Of a stretch of 48,803 nt of DNA, positions 42,414 to 48,803 are shown piece after piece. The position numbers were made by a program, and so were the translations under genes. The stretch lies in NCBI GenBank assembly GCA_045545095.1, contig JAZQAG010000043.1:1-48803 (forward strand), in the 5' to 3' direction. The notes under the pieces were generated by a model. The model was not told the origin of the DNA. It did not search any database and worked only from the letters and a program-made list of their open reading frames with translations. Numbering within the stretch: position 1 is the stretch's first letter; each line of letters starts with the position of its first letter. The DNA comes from Phocaeicola_A sp045545095 (lineage in GTDB: Bacteria; Bacteroidota; Bacteroidia; Bacteroidales; Bacteroidaceae).

Positions 42414-43727
42414 CTATTTCTGACGAATGTAAATATTTACAGGAGTACCTGTCAACGACCACTTCTCACGCATCTTATTTTCCAAGAAACGTTTATATGG
42501 CTCTTTGACATACTGCGGAAGATTGGCAAAATAAACAAATGACGGTACACGGGTATTAGGCAATTGTGTACAATATTTGATTTTGATGTACTTACCTTTA
42601 ACCGAGGGAGGCGGATATGCCTCGATAAGAGGAAGCATCTCTTCGTTCAGACGAGCAGTAGAGATGCGAGTAGTACGGTTCAAGAACACTTCTTTGGCAA
42701 ACTCAAGTACCTTAAATATGCGCTGCTTGGTAAGAGCGGAAGCAAAGATGATAGGAAAATCCACAAAAGGAGCAAAACGTTCGCGAATAGCATTCTCAAA
42801 CTCTTTCATCACCTTGTCGCTCTTATTCTCAACAAGATCCCATTTATTGACAACAACTACCAACCCTTTCTGGTTACGCTGGATGAGGGAGAAGATATTC
42901 AAATCTTGACCTTCGACACCCCGAGTAGCGTCAAGCATGAGAATGCAAACGTCAGAATTCTCAATAGCACGGATAGAACGCATCACAGAGTAAAACTCAA
43001 GGTCCTCAGACACCTTATTCTTCTTACGAATACCGGCTGTATCCACCAAATAGAAGTCAAAGCCAAACTTTTCGTAACGGGTATAGATGGAATCACGAGT
43101 TGTACCAGCTATCTCTGTAACAATATTGCGTTCCTCTCCAATAAACGCATTGATAATGGATGATTTGCCTGCATTAGGACGACCTACCACAGCAAAACGA
43201 GGTATCTCCTCATCAACAATTTCATCGATTTTCTTCTGGAATTTGCCTACAATCATATCCAGCAAGTCACCCGTACCACTTCCACTGATGGCCGAAATAC
43301 AGAATGGATCCCCCAAGCCTAAAGAGTAGAACTCTGCAGAAGAATAGACAAGCTCGTTATTATCCGTCTTATTGCTCACCAAAATCACAGGAACCTTCGA
43401 ACGACGCAGTATTGTGGCCACCTGCTGATCGAGATCTGTCACTCCATTCTGTACATCCACGACAAACAAGATGACATCAGCCTCTTCGATGGCCAACATG
43501 ACCTGTTTGCGAATCTCTTCCTCAAAAATATCATCCGAATTGACAACCCAACCACCAGTATCAACGATGGAGAATTCCTGACCTATCCACTCCACTTTGC
43601 CATATTGCCGGTCACGAGTAGTGCCAGCCTCTTCGTTAACAATGGCTTGACGAGTCTTTGTCAAACGATTAAAAAGAGTAGATTTCCCAACATTCGGGCG
43701 TCCTACAATTGCAACTAGATTTCCCAT
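42414..43727 (-). CDS. der: Ribosome-assembly GTPase Der (EngA)
   Basis: The 437-residue protein has the tandem GTPase domains unique to Der, which is needed for 50S subunit maturation. Domain 1 has G1 GRPNVGKSTL, G3 DTGGW and G4 NKTD. Domain 2 has G1 GRPNAGKSSI, G3 DTAGI and G4 NKWD. The C-terminal KH-like domain begins at about residue 350 (RISTARLNEEMLPLIEAYPP). It is last in the cluster, 18 bp behind era, and ends at a strong terminator. Confidence 0.96.
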   Translation of the reverse strand: MGNLVAIVGRPNVGKSTLFNRLTKTRQAIVNEEAGTTRDRQYGKVEWIGQEFSIVDTGGWVVNSDDIFEEEIRKQVMLAIEEADVILFVVDVQNGVTDLDQQVATILRRSKVPVILVSNKTDNNELVYSSAEFYSLGLGDPFCISAISGSGTGDLLDMIVGKFQKKIDEIVDEEIPRFAVVGRPNAGKSSIINAFIGEERNIVTEIAGTTRDSIYTRYEKFGFDFYLVDTAGIRKKNKVSEDLEFYSVMRSIRAIENSDVCILMLDATRGVEGQDLNIFSLIQRNQKGLVVVVNKWDLVENKSDKVMKEFENAIRERFAPFVDFPIIFASALTKQRIFKVLEFAKEVFLNRTTRISTARLNEEMLPLIEAYPPPSVKGKYIKIKYCTQLPNTRVPSFVYFANLPQYVKEPYKRFLENKMREKWSLTGTPVNIYIRQK

Positions 43728-43745
43728 AACTTCACGCTATCTGTT

Positions 43746-44627
43746 TTATTCCAAATTATATCCAAAACTACGCAACTCACGTTCAGAATTGCGCCAATCC
43801 TTGTCCACTTTTACAAAAGTCTCTAAGAATATGCTCTTACCAAAGAATTTCTCTAAAGAGCGGCGAGCTTCGGTAGCCACCTTCTTCAAAGCGCGTCCCT
43901 GTTTACCGATAATAATCCCCTTTTGGGAGTCACGCTCTACATAAATAACGGCATTAATGCGAATAGACCTGGCATCCTCTTTGAACTGCTGGACTACGAC
44001 CTCTACACTGTAAGGAATCTCTTTATCGTAATACAACAATATTTTCTCACGGATAATTTCTGTCACAAAGAAACGAGCAGGTTTGTCCGTCCACTGATCC
44101 TTTTCAAAATAAGGAGGCGAATCAGGCAACAACTCACGTACCCGTCGAAGAACTACATCCACATTGAAACGATTCACTGCTGAAATAGGAATAATTTCTG
44201 CAGCAGGCAAGGTCTGATGCCATTCCTCCACCAATGAAGCCAAACTGTCCTGATCAGAAAGATCAATCTTATTGATAAGTAACAATACTGGTACATTCAT
44301 ACGGGAAACCTTACTTAAGAAATCACTATTCTTATCCGGTTTCTCTACAACATCTGTTACATAAAGCAACACATCTGCATCCGTCAATGCCGACTCCGAA
44401 AAAGTCAACATAGATTCCTGTAACTTATAGTTAGGCTTCAACACCCCAGGGGTATCAGAAAACACAATCTGCGTATCTTCGGTATTCAAGATACCCATAA
44501 TACGATGACGAGTTGTCTGTGCCTTAAATGTTGCTATGGAAATACGCTCTCCTACCAAGAGATTCATCAACGTAGACTTTCCCACATTGGGATTCCCTAC
44601 AATATTCACAAATCCGGCCTTATGCAT
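43746..44627 (-). CDS. era: GTPase Era
   Basis: The 293-residue protein has a single GTPase domain (G1 GNPNVGKSTL, G3 DTPGV, G4 NKID) and a C-terminal KH domain with the RNA-binding loop GIIIGKQGRALKKVATEAR. Era binds the 3' end of 16S rRNA during 30S assembly. The length matches E. coli Era (301). der lies 18 bp downstream; the 112-bp gap to fabH holds an inverted repeat. Confidence 0.96.
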   Translation of the reverse strand: MHKAGFVNIVGNPNVGKSTLMNLLVGERISIATFKAQTTRHRIMGILNTEDTQIVFSDTPGVLKPNYKLQESMLTFSESALTDADVLLYVTDVVEKPDKNSDFLSKVSRMNVPVLLLINKIDLSDQDSLASLVEEWHQTLPAAEIIPISAVNRFNVDVVLRRVRELLPDSPPYFEKDQWTDKPARFFVTEIIREKILLYYDKEIPYSVEVVVQQFKEDARSIRINAVIYVERDSQKGIIIGKQGRALKKVATEARRSLEKFFGKSIFLETFVKVDKDWRNSERELRSFGYNLE

Positions 44628-44650
44628 AAATCGTCATTTATAAAAAAAAT

Positions 44651-44730
44651 ACGAGCTACGAGCAACAAGTGGCAAGTAACCATGCGGCACAGAGGTCTCA
44701 TGCACTTTTCACTTGTCAATCGTAACTCGT
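44651..44730. repeat. ACGAGCTACGAG inverted repeat between fabH and era
   Basis: ACGAGCTACGAGCAACAAGT (44651-44670) is inverted, with four mismatches, at 44710-44730 (ACTTGTCAATCGTAACTCGT). Units of the 'CTAGT/ACGAG' type resemble the element at 2683-2745. It could attenuate transcription into era-der. Confidence 0.6.
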
Positions 44731-44739
44731 TACTATCTT

Positions 44740-45747
44740 TTACTTACGTTCGGCACCATCATACCCCCACTTTGCATAAACTGCTCCATAAGTGAATCCG
44801 GCACCAAAAGCTGTAAAAATAATATTATCACCTTTTTTCAACTGTTTCTCATAATCCCACAGACAAAGCGGCAACGTCGCTCCACTGGTATTACCATAAC
44901 GTTGAATATTTACCATCACTTTCTCCATTGGAACCTCAAGACGTTGGGCTACTGCATCAATAATACGCATATTAGCCTGATGAGGTATTACCCAATCTAT
45001 AGTTTCTTTGTTCAAGCCATTACGCTCTGCCAATTCTGCAGTAATAGCAGACATATTAGAAACAGCATACTTAAACACTGTACGCCCCTCCTGATAGAGG
45101 TAGTGCATCTTATTGTCAATCGTAAAATACGAAGGAGGACAAACCGATCCACCAGCTTTCATATGCAAGAAAGGAAGTCCCTTTCCATCGGTACGTAGGA
45201 TGGAATCCATAATTCCAAGATCCTCCGTTGTAGCTTCCAAAAGAACAGCTGCAGCACCATCGCCAAAAATAGGACAAGTAGCACGATCTGCATAATTAAC
45301 CATAGAAGACATCTTATCAGCACCGACTACGATAGCTTTTTGATGACGGCCAGAGGATATCATAGAAGCTGCGGTCTCCAACGCATACATGAACCCACAG
45401 CAAGCGGCTTGAAGGTCAAATGCAAAAGCATTCTTCAAGCCCAATTTATCACAAAGGATTGATGCGGTAGAGGGAAAATGATAGTCTGGAGTAGTGGAAG
45501 CAACAATAATCAACCCTATCTCATCAGGATTGACCCCTGTACGTTGAAGCAGTTGCTTGGCAGCCTTTCTGGCCATATACGATGTCCCCAAGCCCTCTTC
45601 TTTCAATATACGCCTCTCCTTTACTCCTATTCGGGTCATAATCCATTCGTCACTGGTATCCACCATGCGCGACAACTCTTCGTTCGTCAACACATATTCA
45701 GGAACATATCCACCGACGCCTGTAATTACTGCATTTATTTTCTCCAT
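44740..45747 (-). CDS. fabH: Beta-ketoacyl-ACP synthase III
   Basis: The 335-residue thiolase-fold enzyme condenses acetyl-CoA (or branched acyl-CoA) with malonyl-ACP to start fatty-acid synthesis. The catalytic Cys is in LQAACCGFMYAL, the His in VIPHQANMRII and the Asn in RYGNTSGATLP. The N-terminal GVGGYVPEYVLTNEELSRMV and DEWIMTRIGVKERR are typical. Gut Bacteroidales make iso/anteiso acids, so branched primers are plausible. It has a putative own -7 box overlapping the hairpin behind rpmF. No plsX gene lies between rpmF and fabH. Confidence 0.95.
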   Translation of the reverse strand: MEKINAVITGVGGYVPEYVLTNEELSRMVDTSDEWIMTRIGVKERRILKEEGLGTSYMARKAAKQLLQRTGVNPDEIGLIIVASTTPDYHFPSTASILCDKLGLKNAFAFDLQAACCGFMYALETAASMISSGRHQKAIVVGADKMSSMVNYADRATCPIFGDGAAAVLLEATTEDLGIMDSILRTDGKGLPFLHMKAGGSVCPPSYFTIDNKMHYLYQEGRTVFKYAVSNMSAITAELAERNGLNKETIDWVIPHQANMRIIDAVAQRLEVPMEKVMVNIQRYGNTSGATLPLCLWDYEKQLKKGDNIIFTAFGAGFTYGAVYAKWGYDGAERK

Positions 45748-45767
45748 GAGACTTACACCTTATTATA

Positions 45768-45802
45768 CAAAAGTAGCCGGAGAGCTTTGAAGCTCTCTGG
45801 CT
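45768..45802 (-). promoter_or_regulatory. Strong hairpin merged with a -7 box upstream of fabH
   Basis: On the minus strand AGCCAGAGAGCTT and AAGCTCTCCGGCT (45802-45775) form a 13-bp stem with a 2-nt tip. It runs directly into TACTTTTG (45775-45768), a consensus -7 box 20 bp before the fabH ATG. It may terminate rpmF, start fabH, or both. Confidence 0.62.
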
Positions 45803-45821
45803 ATATCCAACGCTACGGTAA

Positions 45822-46007
45822 TTAAACTGCAGCTTCTTTTTCGATTGCCAATTTACCTCTGTAATATCCGCAAGCAGAACATACAGTATGATAAACATAA
45901 AACTCACCACAATTCGGGCAAATTGCCAATGTCGGAGCTACTGCCTTATCATGAGTTCTTCTCTTGGCAGTTCTTGTCTTTGATTGTCTTCTTTTAGGAT
46001 GTGCCAT
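45822..46007 (-). CDS. rpmF: Ribosomal protein bL32
   Basis: The 61-residue product starts MAHPKRRQSKTRTAKRRTHD and has the zinc ribbon CPNC...CSAC of the zinc-binding bL32 form. It is a large-subunit protein near the exit-tunnel region. The gene follows the YceD-like gene by 10 bp, the widely conserved yceD-rpmF pair. Confidence 0.97.
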   Translation of the reverse strand: MAHPKRRQSKTRTAKRRTHDKAVAPTLAICPNCGEFYVYHTVCSACGYYRGKLAIEKEAAV

Positions 46008-46017
46008 TTTTACTAAA

Positions 46018-46596
46018 TTAATTATTATCTAATATTTTTTTTAATTCATTCCAGCGGGGATCCAATGTCTGTGAAGTACTTTCCAGGTCTTCGTCTTCAT
46101 CCATTTCAATTCCCACCATATCATCATCTTCAGCAATACTCAAATACTCATTCAACTTCTCAGCCATAACTTCATTACACTCTCCGAGAGCATGCGTATG
46201 AGTTAACGGGAGAGCCAATGCAATGAATTCATACATAATCCAAGCTACATTTACCTCACCCTCTTCTTCTGGGACAACAATCCATTCACCATCATCAGAA
46301 TAGTCATCTCCCATTCTTACCATAACCTTGTCAGAAGATGCCACTTCCAATTCCATTTCATCCAGACACCGATCACAAGGAACCGACACTTTTCCATCTA
46401 TATTGAAATGGAATTCAAAAGCGTCACCAGCTGTCATTTTCTTGATTTCCAAAGCAACATGCACTTGTCCGCCTACCACTTCTGTTGCTTCCACATCAAT
46501 AAAGAACTGATTATCCAAATTAAATTCACGAGTCAAGACAGAATCTGACAACTCCTTCAAATCAATTCTATACCTATCTAATGGTTCCATTATCAA
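46018..46596 (-). CDS. YceD-like DUF177 protein
   Basis: The 192-residue protein has the DUF177 core: KVSVPCDRCLDEMELEV with the conserved CxxC, an acidic stretch (EEGEVNVAWIMYEFIALALPL) and the C-terminal LDPRWNELKKILDN. Family members are linked to 23S rRNA processing and almost always precede rpmF, as here. The protein is unusually acidic in its second half (AEDDDMVGIEMDEDEDLEST). Confidence 0.9.
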   Translation of the reverse strand: MIMEPLDRYRIDLKELSDSVLTREFNLDNQFFIDVEATEVVGGQVHVALEIKKMTAGDAFEFHFNIDGKVSVPCDRCLDEMELEVASSDKVMVRMGDDYSDDGEWIVVPEEEGEVNVAWIMYEFIALALPLTHTHALGECNEVMAEKLNEYLSIAEDDDMVGIEMDEDEDLESTSQTLDPRWNELKKILDNN

Positions 46597-46671
46597 TCCA
46601 AACTGAATAGAAATGTTATTCTCAAGACACCTCTGCAGCCTTCAAGCTAACAAGGTACACAATTCGGGCGA

Positions 46672-46679
46672 CAAAGATA
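46672..46679 (-). promoter_or_regulatory. -7 box for the yceD-rpmF-fabH-era-der cluster
   Basis: The minus strand reads TATCTTTG, 75 bp before the ATG at 46596. A TTTG lies 24 bp further upstream (46707-46704), slightly too far for the best -33 spacing. Confidence 0.52.
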
Positions 46680-46732
46680 CAAATAAATATTTTTATACCC
46701 ACACAAAAGGGACTTTAAATCTCTTTATTTCA

Positions 46733-47881
46733 TTATTTTTTCAATTCTACACAAAAAACAGTCCCCTTATCAACCTCCGAATACTTCACATATACACTTC
46801 CTTTATGATACTCTTCCACAATTCGTTTTGCTAATGAAAGCCCTAACCCCCACCCTCTCGTCTTGGTCGTATAACCGGGATTGAAAACAGTTTTGAAATT
46901 AGCCTTGGGAATACCCTTACCCGTATCTTCAACTTCCACAGAAACATATGATGGCTCATCTATTATGCGCAATGTCAAAATGCCCTGACCATTCATTGCA
47001 TCAATAGCATTTTTACACAAATTCTCTATCACCCATTCAAATAACGCCGCACTAATTTTAACAGTAATAGGTACTGTTGGAAAATCACGCACAATACGTA
47101 CTTTACTGGATGCACGCCTTTCAATATACTGTACAACTTTTTCTAACACCTCATTCAGATTTTCCTCTTTCAAGGCAGGCATTGAACCAATCTTAGAAAA
47201 TCTATCAGCAACGACCTGTAAACGAAGGACATCTCTACTCATTTCGGGAATCAGATCATCGTCTTTATACTTGTCACGAAGTATTTCTGTCCATGCCATC
47301 AAAGAAGAGATAGGGGTACCCAATTGATGAGCCGTCTCTTTGGACAAGCCAACCCAAACCTTATTCTGCTCAGCCTTTTTAGAGCTAAGCAGCGCAAAAA
47401 TAGCTACAACAACAAAAATAGAAACCACCCCCAATTGGACATATGGATAAGAAGCTAATCGTTTTAAAAGAAGGGATTCATCATAGCAAATATCTATATA
47501 CTCTTCATCACCCAAAAGAAGTCGAATCGGCTGTTTGCCAATTCTCATAGAATTAGCGATATCGGACAAATAGCGTGTTGTATCTACAGAGGCTGGTACC
47601 TTTATATTACGATACGTCTGTACATCACCCCAATTATCTAAAACTATAATCGGAATAGTATTATTACCATTAATCACTGTCAGCACCAAGCTCAAATCGG
47701 TCTGTTCGGAAGCATTATTGAGTGAGCGCATCGCTTCTGCCCATACCTCCATTTTTTGCTCTTCTTCACGAGACAAGTCCCGAACCAAAAAATGAGATAC
47801 CCATAAAGAAAGAATAGCTATAATAACTGCTAGTAAGACTAATATTATTTTAACCTGCTTGATTCTATCTACCCACTGCAT
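46733..47881 (-). CDS. Orphan sensor histidine kinase
   Basis: The 382-residue protein has a membrane segment at about residues 10-30 and another at 147-166. They enclose a periplasmic sensor region of about 115 residues with no recognised fold. The phospho-acceptor H185 is in KETAHQLGTPISSLMAW; HQLGTP replaces the commoner HELRTP. The N box is ENLCKNAIDAM, and the G boxes are DTGKGIP and GWGLGLSLAKRIV. No HAMP domain is evident and no response regulator is adjacent. The signal is unknown. It lies upstream of the yceD cluster on the same strand with a 136-bp gap. Confidence 0.88.
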   Translation of the reverse strand: MQWVDRIKQVKIILVLLAVIIAILSLWVSHFLVRDLSREEEQKMEVWAEAMRSLNNASEQTDLSLVLTVINGNNTIPIIVLDNWGDVQTYRNIKVPASVDTTRYLSDIANSMRIGKQPIRLLLGDEEYIDICYDESLLLKRLASYPYVQLGVVSIFVVVAIFALLSSKKAEQNKVWVGLSKETAHQLGTPISSLMAWTEILRDKYKDDDLIPEMSRDVLRLQVVADRFSKIGSMPALKEENLNEVLEKVVQYIERRASSKVRIVRDFPTVPITVKISAALFEWVIENLCKNAIDAMNGQGILTLRIIDEPSYVSVEVEDTGKGIPKANFKTVFNPGYTTKTRGWGLGLSLAKRIVEEYHKGSVYVKYSEVDKGTVFCVELKK

Positions 47882-47975
47882 AGTTCTTGATTATATCACA
47901 TATAACGCAAGAATAAGTATTTTAGTATTTTAACAAGAAGAATACATTTCTCCATCACGAAGAATACCATTCTTT

Positions 47976-48041
47976 CGGCTCCAAGATTCAAATCTTCCGG
48001 CTATAAGATTCAAATCTTTCGGCTATAAGATTCAAATCTTC
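47976..48041. repeat. Three tandem 22-bp repeats (CGGCTATAAGATTCAAATCT)
   Basis: Units lie at 47976-47997, 47998-48019 and 48020-48041, identical except for 2-3 bases. Each contains the near-palindrome AAGATTCAAATCTT. The period equals about two helical turns. The array is upstream of the histidine kinase start. Confidence 0.85.
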
Positions 48042-48138
48042 CCGGAAGACAATCCATGGCATATGAAAATGGAACTGCGTCTGAAAAACAGGCTGCAACA
48101 TTCCAGCACTCATAGGCAGCCGCCATTTCAGCCATAAA

Positions 48139-48221
48139 ATGGTCGAAATCCTAGCATAAATGGTCGAAATCCTGACATAAATGGTCGAAATGATTCAGGC
48201 ATAGCATCAAATTTCGACCAT
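48139..48221. repeat. ATGGTCGAAATC repeats, 21-bp period, with inverted copy
   Basis: ATGGTCGAAAT starts at 48139, 48160 and 48181 (period 21), and an inverted copy ATTTCGACCAT is at 48211-48221. Further copies occur at 48258-48267 (TTGGTCGAAT) and, inverted, at 48484-48494. Confidence 0.82.
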
Positions 48222-48312
48222 CAACAACCAAAAAAAAGTGGTGCAAATCGGACAAAATTGGTCGAATTCCGACATGCCAATGACACTTCCCATGCAAGTG
48301 CAACTGGACCGG

Positions 48313-48343
48313 AGAAACGTTTCCAAACTGGCTGGAACCAGCC
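48313..48343. repeat. Two short perfect palindromes
   Basis: GAAACGTTTC (48313-48322) is self-complementary, and GGCTGG-AA-CCAGCC (48330-48343) forms a compact hairpin. No gene starts here, and the long open frames across 48221-48710 look like chance. Confidence 0.5.
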
Positions 48344-48404
48344 TGTAGAAAGGGTTTCAGACAAGTCCGGCAGCATGTCGTTGGGGAGATTCTCCAGAGT
48401 GAGA

Positions 48405-48554
48405 TATGCCGGGTTGCCGGGTTGTTGTAGCAACTCCTGTAACTTTTATGGTTATATGGGCATCGACATAGTTGCGATGACTAATTTCGACCATATTACC
48501 ACTATTTTGCATAGAAGTTTCCACAACAACCCGGCAACCCGGCAACCCGGCATA
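48405..48554. repeat. CCGGGTTG inverted repeat with 8-bp unit expansion
   Basis: The left arm 48405-48427 contains two GCCGGGTT units. The right arm 48524-48554 is its exact complement but carries a third AACCCGGC unit. The arms enclose about 96 bp that include one inverted ATTTCGACCAT motif. Confidence 0.75.
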
Positions 48555-48661
48555 AAACACACAGGTATGAGGACCTGCCCGTCTGCCCCATCAACCCTGT
48601 TCTTCCCGCCTGTCCCATTACCCCCAGAAGGGATAACGGGGAGCCTGGCCGGTGCCCACAC

Positions 48662-48703
48662 AAAAAAAAGTGAGGCCCGTCTCATTCCTGAAACGGGCCT
48701 CAC
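48662..48703 (-). terminator. Rho-independent terminator of the rRNA operon
   Basis: GTGAGGCCCGT (48670-48680) and ACGGGCCTCAC (48693-48703) form an 11-bp perfect stem. On the minus strand it is followed by eight T residues. It lies directly after the 5S rRNA 3' end. Confidence 0.9.
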
Positions 48704-48712
48704 ACTCTAAAA

Positions 48713-48803
<91 letters not shown>

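Noticed and set aside
47976..48041. Possible CRISPR array
   Set aside because: The 22-bp units are directly adjacent with no spacers, there are only three, and no cas gene is in the window.
48221..48710. Open frames on both strands between the histidine kinase and 5S rRNA
   Set aside because: They run across repeats and the rRNA terminator and have no plausible protein features.

Overview
The window is chromosomal DNA of a member of the Bacteroidales, most likely a gut Bacteroides or Phocaeicola. The evidence is a full-length SprA/Sov-type outer-membrane protein, an AsnA-type asparagine synthetase, meso-diaminopimelate dehydrogenase, a Bacteroides-style lipoprotein, and promoters of the Bacteroidota type (-7 box TAnnTTTG) in front of many genes. 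Shine-Dalgarno-like sequences are not prominent. Almost every intergenic gap longer than about 70 bp holds a palindromic or tandem repeat. Genus and species cannot be fixed from sequence reading alone.

Layout. 1-5.4 kb: an outer-membrane porin-like protein, a MalY/PatB-type C-S lyase and a secreted S9 peptidase. 5.4-14.7 kb: a DUF2027-Smr protein and the giant sprA gene behind ruvA. 15-18.7 kb: ddh, a nitroreductase, and a two-gene ABC-ATPase plus DUF4435/TOPRIM pair that looks like the AriA/AriB pair of PARIS anti-phage systems. 18.7-22.3 kb: lolD-like, tcdA and a CPA2 antiporter. 22.3-25.2 kb: a small accessory pocket with an 11-bp tandem repeat, a frameshifted and deleted gene remnant, and a surface lipoprotein with a compositionally mixed gene. 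25.3-33 kb: lysS, gpsA, pgi, a PlpD-like patatin/beta-barrel protein, a HAD phosphatase and a YkvA-like protein. 33-38.9 kb: tRNA-Arg(CCG), asnA, ung, bcp, recA, a YhcC-like radical SAM protein and asd. 39-47.9 kb, all on the minus strand: lpxH, a SufT-like DUF59 protein, radC, a DUF2461 protein, a small coiled-coil protein, and the yceD-rpmF-fabH-era-der cluster preceded by an orphan histidine kinase. 47.9-48.8 kb: a repeat-rich spacer and the 3' end of a 5S rRNA gene, the tail of an rRNA operon entering from the right.

Most genes are housekeeping: amino-acid and DAP metabolism (asd, ddh, asnA), glycolysis and lipid precursors (pgi, gpsA, fabH, lpxH), DNA repair (ruvA, recA, ung, radC) and ribosome assembly (era, der, rpmF). 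The strongest candidate for an under-described system is the ATPase/DUF4435 pair at 16812-18691, which has its own promoter and sits among core genes. The next most interesting material is non-coding: helically phased tandem repeats (11, 21 and 22 bp) and several dispersed palindromic intergenic families, some of which double as terminators.
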